In this document: one piece after another, positions 25,163-34,158 of the stretch | Numbering within the stretch: the first letter of the stretch is position 1 | Layout of the letters: the number at the start of each line of letters is the position of its first letter | NCBI GenBank assembly: GCA_947857085.1 | Contig: CANUDF010000005.1 | Location: forward strand, 1 to 50,364 | Reading direction: 5' to 3' | DNA length: 50,364 bases | Source: Candidatus Gastranaerophilales bacterium | GTDB lineage: Bacteria; Cyanobacteriota; Vampirovibrionia; Gastranaerophilales; Gastranaerophilaceae | Position numbers and translations under genes: made by a program | Notes under the pieces: generated by a model | Database searches by the model: none | What the model was told of the DNA's origin: nothing | Seen by the model: only the letters and a program-made list of their open reading frames with translations

Positions 25163-26353
25163 TTAATTTTGTCCTAATATTTGACTACAAATATGCACCG
25201 CTAAATCTACATCAAATGCTTGAATTGTAAGACTTTCTAGTATTTGTTCAAAATCGCTACTATATAAGTTTTTGAATTTTGGACTATCATTTTTTTCATA
25301 TCTTCTAACAAATTTTTTCATAGCTTCATAAGAATTAGTATCACAAGAATTATCTTGATTAAAAAAGTCTAATGCAAATTTATAATTCATGGCTTTATAT
25401 GCGCAAAAATCAACAGTTGCATTACTTTTGCAAACATAATTTTCTTCAAAATATATATTTAATAATATTTGCGTTTCATAATCTAAATCTTTTATATATG
25501 TATCAAATGCCGTTTGTGCTTTATATTTTCCCAGTTTACATATCTTTTTTATTTCAGCTTTGTGTTGGCTTATGATACCTTTTGCAATTTCAATATGTTG
25601 CTTTAATTCATCTACATTAATTGGGTTTATCGTTCCATGCTCTTTTAGTTTTCTTCCCATACCTTTATTATATTTTGCACATTTTAATTGTTTTCGCTTT
25701 TCATTTAATTCTTTTGATAATTGACTATCGGCATCCCATATTTCACAATTCAATTTATATCTTGTATCAAGCCTATATACATCAATTAGGTTTTGAATAT
25801 CAGATTTTAAATTGATTAAAATTTCTTTTGCATAGTTTAATGTGTAATTTAATATAAATAATATAATTTTAGCTTTATAGTCATTAATATCTGTTACATC
25901 TTTAAATTTAATAAAATCATTGTTATCATAGTAATCATTATTCAAATTTTGTAATTCTACATTTAATAACTTGTCTGTTTCAGATTTATAAAAATCTTTA
26001 ATTATTTTATCCGATAATTTTATGCTGAAAATTTCATCAGATATTTCCCTATTATTAAAATAGTTAATAAGTAAATATTTTATTTGTAAAATATCCATTT
26101 CTACTTGATATTGAAATACTTTACTTGTATTAAAACAAACTAAAAAATCGTCAAAATCAGTAATCTGTAAAGATGAATAGTTAGGATTAATAATTTCAAT
26201 TATTTTAATATTATCGGAAAATTGTTCTTTTCTTTTAAAACAATCTTCCTTAAAACTTTTAAAATCACCATCAAAAATAAAATTTCCAAATTTTATAAAA
26301 AATTCAGTATCAAATAACTCTTTAATTTTAGTGTTGAGTTTTAAATTATCCAT
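25163..26353 (-). CDS. hypothetical protein of the element
   Basis: 396 residues from ATG 26353 (AAGGT upstream; a longer frame to 26398 adds 15 residues crossing a likely leader). Almost entirely helical and very rich in Lys, Asn, Ile, Asp, with many Tyr and Phe; one predicted soluble coiled part around LNEKRKQLKCAKYNKG. No signal peptide, no membrane span, no motif I recognise. Lies between the replication module and the XRE regulator on the same strand; could be a mobilisation or anti-phage protein, but nothing in the sequence shows it. Confidence 0.65.
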   Translation of the reverse strand: MDNLKLNTKIKELFDTEFFIKFGNFIFDGDFKSFKEDCFKRKEQFSDNIKIIEIINPNYSSLQITDFDDFLVCFNTSKVFQYQVEMDILQIKYLLINYFNNREISDEIFSIKLSDKIIKDFYKSETDKLLNVELQNLNNDYYDNNDFIKFKDVTDINDYKAKIILFILNYTLNYAKEILINLKSDIQNLIDVYRLDTRYKLNCEIWDADSQLSKELNEKRKQLKCAKYNKGMGRKLKEHGTINPINVDELKQHIEIAKGIISQHKAEIKKICKLGKYKAQTAFDTYIKDLDYETQILLNIYFEENYVCKSNATVDFCAYKAMNYKFALDFFNQDNSCDTNSYEAMKKFVRRYEKNDSPKFKNLYSSDFEQILESLTIQAFDVDLAVHICSQILGQN

Positions 26354-26516
26354 AATATTTTTTACCTTATAAGCTACCCTATAATAGCAAAAATACAAGA
26401 TTTTATAAAATCATACATAAAACAATACACAAAAAATCCTATACTGTTTTTTGTTATTTTTGGCTTTAAAAATTATGCTAAAAATTGTTTATTTTGATAA
26501 TAGGATTCTATTAGTT

Positions 26517-26852
26517 TTATTGGCGTAACTGTTTTACACTAGAAATCATTTTATTTATATAATTTAATTCTTTAGTATTTAAATCCTGTATATTATGTGT
26601 AATATCTTTCTTTAATTGGTTGACAGTCTTTGTTGTATGTTCAAAATCAAATATATCCTTTATTTCAACTTCAAAAATTTCTGCAAGTTTAATCAAGTTA
26701 TCATCATTAGGTCTTTGTTTACCACTTTCAATTCTTGTCAAATTAGACCGTTCCATATTAAGCATATCAGCCAATTCGCCTTGTTTAATACCTTTAGTAA
26801 GTCTTAATTCTCTGATTCTTAAACCTAGTTTTTTGTTAAAATTATTTCCCAT
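26517..26852 (-). CDS. XRE-family repressor of the element
   Basis: 111 residues: Cro/C1-type helix-turn-helix at 9-63 (LGLRIRELRLTKGIKQGELADML, given here as RIRELRLTKGIKQ and GELADMLNMERSNLTRIESGK), then a helical dimerisation tail. The start codon is next to a perfect CCTATTAATAGG palindrome. Divergent from the restriction gene, so it may hold that gene and itself in check. Similar in layout to the two XRE proteins at 46.8-47.6 kb. Confidence 0.87.
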   Translation of the reverse strand: MGNNFNKKLGLRIRELRLTKGIKQGELADMLNMERSNLTRIESGKQRPNDDNLIKLAEIFEVEIKDIFDFEHTTKTVNQLKKDITHNIQDLNTKELNYINKMISSVKQLRQ

Positions 26853-26858
26853 AATACC

Positions 26859-26887
26859 CCTATTAATAGGATATTATTTATTAATAG
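26859..26887. promoter_or_regulatory. operator candidate between XRE gene and restriction gene
   Basis: Perfect 12-base palindrome CCTATTAATAGG (26859-26870), with its core TATTAATAG repeated 18 bases on (26861 and 26879). Two half-similar sites at such spacing, six bases from the repressor start codon, fit autoregulation. Confidence 0.5.
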
Positions 26888-27011
26888 ATTTTGACACATT
26901 ATATAATCGCACAATAGATTGACTTATGTATTGATATATAGTACATTTATTACAAAAAGTATTATTATATAGTGCTTTTTATATAAAAAATTGTTTTTAC
27001 ATGGAGTGTAA

Positions 27012-29222
27012 ATGGTTACTAATATTGGAAATCAAATAAAAATTCAACTAACAAAACCACTTGTTGAATACATGTCATTAAAAAATAACTATATATGTAA
27101 TACGGATTTAAAATCAAAAATTACATCAGAATTAATTAACTATTTAAAAATAGGTACAAGAATAAATGCTATAGAATATTTGTTGTCAGAAAATATAGGA
27201 TATAATGAAGCAATCACACTTATAAAATACTGCGAAAATAATCTTAATTCTATAATTAAAGATTTGCCGGATTGTTGGTTTGAAGATTCAATGGGAGAAC
27301 TTGAATTTGAGCCGATTCAATCATTATTTGATTGTAGTCAAGATTTTGATAGCAGATTAAATAATTATATTTTAGACATTGATTGTGATACTCTTGATAT
27401 TACTAAAACACTTAAAGCAAAAAGTTTAAAAGATTTGCAATACAAAGCGGAAGAAACAATAAAAAATATTGCTGGTAAATGGTATAAAGAATTTCATAAA
27501 TATCATGAAACTAGAGAAAATACAATTGTTTCTCAAATAAATCAAGAACAAAATAATATTTTCAATGTAGCAATTAAAAAACAAATACCTTTATTTGAAT
27601 GGGATTCTTTAAAAGATAATTCGGAATTTATCTCTAATATTCCTATTGTAAAAAGACCTTCCTATCAAAAAATAAATATTGATTTAATACAAAAAGAATT
27701 AGAACATTTAGAAAATAATCCACCTCATTTCAATTACAATGATATATCTTTAATAAGAAAAATTTTTACCTTTATTGATGAATGTTTTAATAAAAAATAT
27801 TTAATGCAGGAATGGGAAAATGAATGCAGACGAAAAAGAACACAGCTAAAAGAATCAAAAATAATAAATGCTGAAAGAGAACAAAAATTTAATGAGGAAA
27901 TAGTAGAATATAGAGAATATCAGAATAAATTAAATCAAGAAAAAGAAGAATTTTATAATCGACTTGAAAACAAAAATAAAATAATTGAAGATATGAAAGA
28001 ACTCATTAAAAATAGAGATGAAAAAACTGTTGAAAAATTTTTTAGGTATGTTCTACAAAATTCAATCTATCCAATATTATTTGAAAAAGATTTTGCAATT
28101 ACATATAATAATCAAAACAACATTTTAGTAGTTGATTATTTTTTACCAAGTATAAATGATATTTATAATATACAAGCAATAAAATATGTTGCAACTAATG
28201 ATGAATTTAAAATATCATATTTAAAGCCAAAAGAACTTGATAATTTATTTGATACTGTTATGTATCAAATTTGTATGCGTTCAATTTTTGAACTATTTAC
28301 ATCTGATAATGTAAATTGTTTGAATGCTATTGTTTTTAATGGTTATACAAAAGGTCTTGATAAATCAAACGGTAAAGAAAAAATTGCATGCATTTTGTCA
28401 TTACAAGTATCTAGAGAAAATTTTAATAATATAAATTTCGATAAAATAGATGTAAAGTCTTGTTTTAAAGCCTTAAAAGGTGTTTCTGCTGTTGAACTTT
28501 CAACTCTCACACCGATAAGACCTATTTTACAATTTAATAAAGATGATGATAGATTTGTAGATGCCTACAATGTTATAGAACATGTAGAAGAAGGATATAA
28601 TTTGGCTACAATGAATTGGCAAGATTTTGAAAATCTTGTTAGAGAAATATTTGAAAAAGAGTTTAGCCAAAATGGTGGAGAAGTTAAAATTACTCAAGCT
28701 AGTAGAGATAATGGAGTTGATGCTATAGCATTTGACCCAGACCCAATAAGAGGTGGTAAAATTGTAATTCAAGCAAAATGTTATACAAATATTGTTGGCA
28801 TTTCTGCCGTACGAGATTTATTTGGCACAGTTCATAATGAAGGTGCTATTAAAGGTATATTGATTACTACATCAGATTATGGTGCTGATTCATACGAATT
28901 TGCAAAAGACAAACCTTTAACATTATTAAATGGTAATCATTTATTACATTTATTAGAAAAACATGGACATAAAGCAAGAATTGATTTGAATGAAGCAAAA
29001 CAAATAAATAAAGAATTAGTAAGTGTTACATACTATGTTGAAAATAACGGTACAAATAATATGTTACATAAAGAAAATTGTATTTGGTTAAACAAAGAAA
29101 ATGCTGTAAAAATAGGAGATTTTTCAAGTATGGAAAAAGCTTCTAAAACTGCTAAAAATCATTATTCTAAAATTGAAATATGTGAAAAATGTTGTGAAAG
29201 CATGGTAATTTACAATAAATAA
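27012..29222 (+). CDS. Mrr-like type IV restriction protein with C-terminal Cys-rich domain
   Basis: 736 residues. N-terminal helical part (1-270), coiled coil (about 270-345, NEEIVEYREYQNKLNQEKEE), a middle beta-rich domain (345-520), then a Mrr_cat-type PD-(D/E)XK nuclease at about 530-660: WQDFENLVREIF, D570 in DNGVDAIAF, Q587-A-K589 in IVIQAKCY, TTSDYG and LNGNHLLHLL. The last 60 residues carry H/C positions (LHKENCIWLN and IEICEKCCESM) like a small zinc-binding unit. Mrr-type nucleases cut modified foreign DNA. Sits opposite an XRE repressor, which would limit toxicity. The long N-terminal coiled coil is unusual and may sense or oligomerise. Confidence 0.78.
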   Translation: MVTNIGNQIKIQLTKPLVEYMSLKNNYICNTDLKSKITSELINYLKIGTRINAIEYLLSENIGYNEAITLIKYCENNLNSIIKDLPDCWFEDSMGELEFEPIQSLFDCSQDFDSRLNNYILDIDCDTLDITKTLKAKSLKDLQYKAEETIKNIAGKWYKEFHKYHETRENTIVSQINQEQNNIFNVAIKKQIPLFEWDSLKDNSEFISNIPIVKRPSYQKINIDLIQKELEHLENNPPHFNYNDISLIRKIFTFIDECFNKKYLMQEWENECRRKRTQLKESKIINAEREQKFNEEIVEYREYQNKLNQEKEEFYNRLENKNKIIEDMKELIKNRDEKTVEKFFRYVLQNSIYPILFEKDFAITYNNQNNILVVDYFLPSINDIYNIQAIKYVATNDEFKISYLKPKELDNLFDTVMYQICMRSIFELFTSDNVNCLNAIVFNGYTKGLDKSNGKEKIACILSLQVSRENFNNINFDKIDVKSCFKALKGVSAVELSTLTPIRPILQFNKDDDRFVDAYNVIEHVEEGYNLATMNWQDFENLVREIFEKEFSQNGGEVKITQASRDNGVDAIAFDPDPIRGGKIVIQAKCYTNIVGISAVRDLFGTVHNEGAIKGILITTSDYGADSYEFAKDKPLTLLNGNHLLHLLEKHGHKARIDLNEAKQINKELVSVTYYVENNGTNNMLHKENCIWLNKENAVKIGDFSSMEKASKTAKNHYSKIEICEKCCESMVIYNK

Positions 29223-29233
29223 AAGGCATGAAT

Positions 29234-29587
29234 ATGGAAAAAATTAACGAATATAATAACGAAATTATAAAGTATAAAAAATTATTACTGTTTCGTAAAA
29301 AATTACAAATTATTCTAATCATTACTTTCTTAATTAATGTATTATCTCCAATAATTGATATATTACCATTTTCAACATTCTCTATTTTAATAAGTCCAAT
29401 AATAATAATTGAAAATTTGTCTAGTCTTTGTTTTTCTCTTACATTATTTGTTTTCATTATAAATTTTTGCAAATATGGTAGCAAGAAAAAAATAATGAAA
29501 AATATAAATAGTACAAAAGAAAAAATTTATGAACTTGAAAAAGAAACTTTAATAATTAATGTAGTTTATAATGAAGATAATAAATAA
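29234..29587 (+). CDS. small two-helix membrane protein
   Basis: 117 residues from ATG 29234, which sits at the right distance from AAAAGG (an ATG six bases earlier is too close). Two membrane helices (about 22-45 and 60-85) with charged coiled ends, KEKIYELEKE at the C-terminus. Eleven bases after the restriction gene, same strand, and followed by an exported protein after 11 bases: a likely operon. Coiled-coil/two-helix proteins beside nucleases can act as membrane effectors, but that is speculation. Confidence 0.6.
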   Translation: MEKINEYNNEIIKYKKLLLFRKKLQIILIITFLINVLSPIIDILPFSTFSILISPIIIIENLSSLCFSLTLFVFIINFCKYGSKKKIMKNINSTKEKIYELEKETLIINVVYNEDNK

Positions 29588-29598
29588 GGAATTTTATT

Positions 29599-29844
29599 AT
29601 GAAAAAACTTTTTATTCTAACTTTAATAGGCTTGTTTATCACCTCTTGTAATGTTTTTGCTTATGAGAAACACTATATTAAAAACAACAAAGGTCAAACT
29701 ACAGGTTACACAAAAACCTATAGCAACGGAAAAACCGTACAATACAATAAAAAGGGGCAAGTAGAATACACTTACAAAAAAGATTCTACAGGCAAAATAA
29801 CCAAGTATTCTAAAACAGGGAAAAAGTTAGAAACATACAAATAA
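29599..29844 (+). CDS. small exported repeat protein
   Basis: 81 residues. Signal peptide with both a possible lipobox (ITSC at 15-18) and a Sec site (VFA|YE), so it is either a lipoprotein or periplasmic. The mature part is four short units of the type GxTxxYTKTYSNGKT / YNKKGQVEYTYKK, a YD/MORN-like beta repeat. Good RBS (AAGGA). Last gene of the run before a gene-free stretch. Role unknown; possibly surface exclusion or binding. Confidence 0.65.
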   Translation: MKKLFILTLIGLFITSCNVFAYEKHYIKNNKGQTTGYTKTYSNGKTVQYNKKGQVEYTYKKDSTGKITKYSKTGKKLETYK

Positions 29845-30132
29845 TTTAATCAATTTTTAGTATGCTCTTGTAAATTTTAAGGCTTGTTAAATTTCTGATA
29901 GGTATAAGTATACCCCCAAGCATATAAAAATCGATTCTGGTGCATTGGTAAAAAGAAACCAAAATTTAGCCCTTATCTCATAAGGTTTTCAGAGGTCATA
30001 ATTTTTAATGTTTGATGTTTTGATAACTCCCTGTAGGATATTTTAAAACCAAAATTTTTATATAGCATAATCCCCCTATGATTAAAACCAAATTTTTAAA
30101 CACAATAAAATAGGGGGCGGTATGTTCTACCT
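29845..30132. other. gene-free stretch with short repeats
   Basis: No reading frame of note. It contains the first copy of GTATAAGTATAC (29902-29913), three copies of a motif close to AAACCAAAATTT (29956, 30045, 30083) and an inverted repeat CCCCCTAT/ATAGGGGG (30072-30079, 30110-30117) just after the resolvase stop on the minus strand. The hairpin could end resolvase transcription; the triple motif could be binding sites or iterons. Confidence 0.5.
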
Positions 30133-30732
30133 TTACCCCTTATAGTTCTTTGCTAACTTATAAAATGATGTAGGCTTTAAATTCATTCGTTTCATTGCTT
30201 CTCTTGCGGTAATACTGCCACTTTTCCATATAGGATATATTTCATGCCAGTTATCAGGGTATTGTATTGGCGGTTTTCCTAGTCGTTTTCCTTTTTCTTT
30301 TGCTAACTTGATTCCTTCTGCTTGTCTTTGCTTAATAAATGCTCTTTCCTGTTCTGCTACATAACTTAATAATTGTAAAACAATATCCGATATAACCTCA
30401 CCTATTAAACCATCTGTTCTTGTCGTATCAAGTACCGGCATGTCAATAACTTTAATATTTGCTTCAATCTCTCTTGTAATCTCTCTCCATTCATCGCATA
30501 TCTGCTTATAATTTCTGCCTAATCTGTCTATTGATTTGATTATAAGTGTATCACCTTTTCTTAATTGAAGTTTTAATGCTTGATATTGTGGTCTTTCAAA
30601 ATCTTTACCGCTACATTTATCAATAAAAACATCTCTTTCATTGATACCTAAATCAAGCATAGCCTCTAATTGCCTATCTTCTTTTTGTTCAGTAGTAGAT
30701 ACTCTGCAATAGCCAAAAGTTTTACTTGCCAT
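30133..30732 (-). CDS. small serine recombinase (resolvase/invertase)
   Basis: 199 residues. Catalytic domain 1-140 with the nucleophile in YCRVSTTEQ (Ser at 12), R in IDRLGRNY, and the long E helix; C-terminal helix-turn-helix (about 160-195: ITAREAMKRMNLKPTSFYKLA). This is the resolvase/DNA-invertase class, which recombines short inverted or direct sites through a 2-base core. AGGAGA lies before the ATG. A dense set of inverted repeats fills the 160 bases upstream, right up to the end of hamB, and is the likely recombination site. It may resolve or move the defence cassette. Confidence 0.9.
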   Translation of the reverse strand: MASKTFGYCRVSTTEQKEDRQLEAMLDLGINERDVFIDKCSGKDFERPQYQALKLQLRKGDTLIIKSIDRLGRNYKQICDEWREITREIEANIKVIDMPVLDTTRTDGLIGEVISDIVLQLLSYVAEQERAFIKQRQAEGIKLAKEKGKRLGKPPIQYPDNWHEIYPIWKSGSITAREAMKRMNLKPTSFYKLAKNYKG

Positions 30733-30776
30733 AATATTCTCCTATATTTTGTACTCTATACTAATATTATGACCCC

Positions 30777-30893
30777 ATTATTCGTATAAGTCAATCATAT
30801 ATGCGAATATTCGTAAAATATATTTGCAAACATTTACGAATATAAAATAACCTAAAATTTACGACTCCGTAAAAGTACACTTATACGAATAAT
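30777..30893. repeat. nested inverted repeats (res-like site)
   Basis: Outer pair ATTATTCGTATAAG (30777-30790) and its exact complement at 30880-30893; inner pair ATATTCGTAAA (30807-30817) and its exact complement 30833-30843; a small hairpin TTTACG-ACTC-CGTAAA (30858-30873); and palindrome CGAATATTCG (30804-30813). All share the half-site TTCGTA/TACGAA. Position between the resolvase promoter and hamB fits recombinase binding sites. Confidence 0.65.
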
Positions 30894-30894
30894 A

Positions 30895-33800
30895 TCATAA
30901 AGCAGTATCAACTATTTTTTTATATATGGATGCCATTTCATTAGTTGTATTGTAATCTTGCTTATCAAAAGAAAGTATTATATTCTTTAAGTTATTCATA
31001 TTTTCTATTGTAATTTTTTCATTCGGATATTTATTATTTAAAATGTGTTTAACGTTATTTAATGCAAAACGAGGAACTCCTATTTTTGATAAGATTACGT
31101 CTTCTTTATTATTAACACCATAATACACATAGGATGGTAAATTTTTATCTTCATACTTTGTTAACGCTTGAAAAATAGATAATCCCCATGGTACAAAATT
31201 TTTCATATTTCCATTTATGAATTTGTTACAAAGACCAATTAAATCATTTACTGTTTGACCTGTTCTTTTTATATCATTGGCTATATCACGAACATTTTTA
31301 CCATTTACCCAGCCTATTATAATTTTTGATAAGCTTATTGAGTCTAATTTCCCTTCACCAAGCATAAATATTTTCATTTCTGGGAGTTTTGCAATAATCT
31401 CAATGATTTTAGACAAATTATCGTAATTTTGAGTATTAAGTATAATATTAGTCACATTCATATAATCAGATAGTGAATTTTCCCCATATGAATTAATTAT
31501 TTCATTTTTTAATTCTTTAATTTTCGCTTGCATCGTTCCCATACTAATATTGCTAATACCAAACATATCTGCAAGCTTTAAAGATTCTTGCTTTTTGTTT
31601 TTTAAAGAATCAATATATTTTTCAGAGAAATTTCTTATTTTTTCTTGAGATTCAATAAAACCTTCTTTAAATGAAAGTTCTTTATAGACAAATGAATTGT
31701 TTAATATATTTCTAATTTTTGCACTATCAATATTATCAAAATTGTAATTATAAGAAACATTTAAAATATGATTTAAATATTGTAAGAAGTTCGAAATTCC
31801 AGGATTATTGTTTAATAGTTTTAGATTAATTTCTGTATTTTCATCAAGATTTTCAAAAAATTCTGTTAAAGATGAAATCACTTCCTTTATATCGCATTTA
31901 ATATAATTTTCAGTTGTTTTCTGCATATATTCTTTACTTTTTCTATAAGATAAGATTACATGTCCTTCGTTATCTTTATATGCCCTTCCTGCCCTTCCTG
32001 CAATATTCCAAAAAATAGAATTATCCATTTCAGGGCCTTTATTTCCCAATTTTAACTCATCAAAAATAACCGTTGTTATAGGGAAATTCATACCTTGGGC
32101 AAGTGTAGTTGTTGCAAAAATTATGTTAATACAGTCTTTCGACATTAATTCTTCTATTTTTTCTTTTACTAGTGCTGATAGTTTAGCATGATGGTATGCT
32201 ATACCATACTTTAGGCATTCTATTAAGTCATTATCTTCAAGGGCTTCAAGCTTAATAATTGCTATTAACTTACTAATTTCTTCTTTTTTTATGGGGTCAT
32301 CAAGTAAATTTTTTAATTTATTTTTAGATTTCAAATAGTTTAATGTTTTTACTGCACATTTTTGTGCTGTAACTGCACCACCACAAAGTACCATTGTTTT
32401 ACCTATGTTATAATATTTCTCTAATAAAACAATGTTTTTTACCTGAGAATTTATCTTAGTTTCTCCAATTGCTTCTCTTATGACGTGGGCATCAACGCCA
32501 ACAGGAATATCAATAATTTCATGTATTACATTATTTCTTGGAGAAGGAAGATAATTGATATATGCATCGTGCTTAGATTGTGAAAAATAAGAATATCCAA
32601 CATATTGTTTTGTCGGAGTCCATTCTACACCAATAGCTACATTATCGTGTTCGCTATTAGACAACCATTCTGCCAATTTCTTATTATTTTTTATAAACGG
32701 ACTTAACAATAAGAAATGTACATCATTTCTTTTCTGTTTAATTGTAGAAAGCACTAATTCAAATTTGGAGCCCCTTTCTTTATCAGAAATATTATGTGCT
32801 TCATCTAAAATTACCAGTTTTAAATTTTTTATACAAGGATGATTCTTCCTAATTAGTATATCTAGTTTTTCAGGAGTAGAAATTAAGATATCTATATGCT
32901 TACTATTTAAGATTTCGTTCTCTATATCATCTATTTCACAAAAAGGTACAACTGTTTCGACATTATAGCCTAATGGTTGCAATTCTTCTATGAACTTATG
33001 TTTGGTTTGATTTACTAATGCATTTGTGGGTACAATATAACATACTGTTGGTAGGTCTTCATTAGGAAATGTATATTGTTGAAAAATATATAACATGTAT
33101 AATTCAGCTAATAATGTCTTACCTGCACTAGTTGGCATATTTAAAATTATACTACGCTTCATTGTTAGCATGTCAAGAATAGAATCTCTTTGCGATGGAA
33201 GAAATGTATATATAGAATTTTCACTTGATTCAATACATTTATCAAAAAAACGTTTTAAATTAGGAACTCTTTGAGCAATTTCCCATACTGAATTTTTACA
33301 TAAAATATTTAAAGCATACCCTAATAAATTACTTAATGTTTTATAATTATCAAGAGTACCTTGTTCTGCAATTTTAAAAGAATTTGAGGTATATGAATCT
33401 AGTAAAGGATAAATATTTTCATTGGTTTTACCAGTTGTAAGATACTCTGAAACAATTTTCAATGCACATTGAATGTTTGCAATAATTGTAATTATTAATA
33501 CATTATCAATATTCAAAGAATCATTAACTAATTCTGCATCTTGCAAATCACACAATTGAGAATCTATTTTTCGTATAAGACTTTTTATTTCTTTAATATT
33601 ATCTGCATTTTTTATTCTATGGCAAAGTTTTACAATCAAATGCAAAGTATCAATCTGTATTGTTTCAATTGATTTATCAGTTTCTGATATACAAAAAATA
33701 CTTTCTATATTAGATGAAATAAAATTATCTATTTCTACAATTTTATCACTTAAAATTGCATGTAATACAAGAAAACAAAAATAAAATTCTTTCTCTAATT

Positions 33801-34158
33801 TGCTATCACCTGAATAAGTTTGATAAATAATCTTATATAATTCACAAGTTACTTTATTTATTGTTTTTATTACACCAGCTTTATTTTTGTTTTTGATTAC
33901 TTCTTGAATTTTGGGATTATTTTTTATAAATAAAAACAAAGCATTTAATGTTTCAGCCTTTAACCTAATATCCTCTATATCAAGCTTAGTAATATTTTCC
34001 TCAGACAAATTCCTAATATCAAATTTATTATAAAGATGTATTTTTTCGCACAAATCCAAAATATTTAATAATTCAGAAGTGTTGTCTTTATCAACAACAT
34101 GAGCTTTATCAATAATTGGATTTAAGCTTTCTAAAAATATTGTTAATTTGTTATTCAT
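30895..34158 (-). CDS. hamB: Hachiman helicase HamB
   Basis: 1087 residues from ATG 34158, which overlaps the hamA stop by eight bases (a 14-residue longer frame reads far into hamA and lacks support). Superfamily 2 helicase of Ski2/Hel308 style: N-terminal helical domain (1-300), Walker A MPTSAGKTLLAEL (about 340), DEAH box LVILDEAHNIS (about 450), motif III-like LLLSPFIKN, and motif VI NIAGRAGRAYKD (about 715), then a long C-terminal helical region. In Hachiman, HamB holds and regulates the HamA nuclease and releases it upon sensing phage-caused DNA damage. The family call rests on the pair of genes and motif order. Located in the recombinase-rich element. Confidence 0.72.
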   Translation of the reverse strand: MNNKLTIFLESLNPIIDKAHVVDKDNTSELLNILDLCEKIHLYNKFDIRNLSEENITKLDIEDIRLKAETLNALFLFIKNNPKIQEVIKNKNKAGVIKTINKVTCELYKIIYQTYSGDSKLEKEFYFCFLVLHAILSDKIVEIDNFISSNIESIFCISETDKSIETIQIDTLHLIVKLCHRIKNADNIKEIKSLIRKIDSQLCDLQDAELVNDSLNIDNVLIITIIANIQCALKIVSEYLTTGKTNENIYPLLDSYTSNSFKIAEQGTLDNYKTLSNLLGYALNILCKNSVWEIAQRVPNLKRFFDKCIESSENSIYTFLPSQRDSILDMLTMKRSIILNMPTSAGKTLLAELYMLYIFQQYTFPNEDLPTVCYIVPTNALVNQTKHKFIEELQPLGYNVETVVPFCEIDDIENEILNSKHIDILISTPEKLDILIRKNHPCIKNLKLVILDEAHNISDKERGSKFELVLSTIKQKRNDVHFLLLSPFIKNNKKLAEWLSNSEHDNVAIGVEWTPTKQYVGYSYFSQSKHDAYINYLPSPRNNVIHEIIDIPVGVDAHVIREAIGETKINSQVKNIVLLEKYYNIGKTMVLCGGAVTAQKCAVKTLNYLKSKNKLKNLLDDPIKKEEISKLIAIIKLEALEDNDLIECLKYGIAYHHAKLSALVKEKIEELMSKDCINIIFATTTLAQGMNFPITTVIFDELKLGNKGPEMDNSIFWNIAGRAGRAYKDNEGHVILSYRKSKEYMQKTTENYIKCDIKEVISSLTEFFENLDENTEINLKLLNNNPGISNFLQYLNHILNVSYNYNFDNIDSAKIRNILNNSFVYKELSFKEGFIESQEKIRNFSEKYIDSLKNKKQESLKLADMFGISNISMGTMQAKIKELKNEIINSYGENSLSDYMNVTNIILNTQNYDNLSKIIEIIAKLPEMKIFMLGEGKLDSISLSKIIIGWVNGKNVRDIANDIKRTGQTVNDLIGLCNKFINGNMKNFVPWGLSIFQALTKYEDKNLPSYVYYGVNNKEDVILSKIGVPRFALNNVKHILNNKYPNEKITIENMNNLKNIILSFDKQDYNTTNEMASIYKKIVDTAL

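Noticed and set aside
26399-26516. Gap between the hypothetical gene and XRE gene as coding
   Set aside because: Very AT-rich with stops in all frames; nothing beyond a possible promoter.
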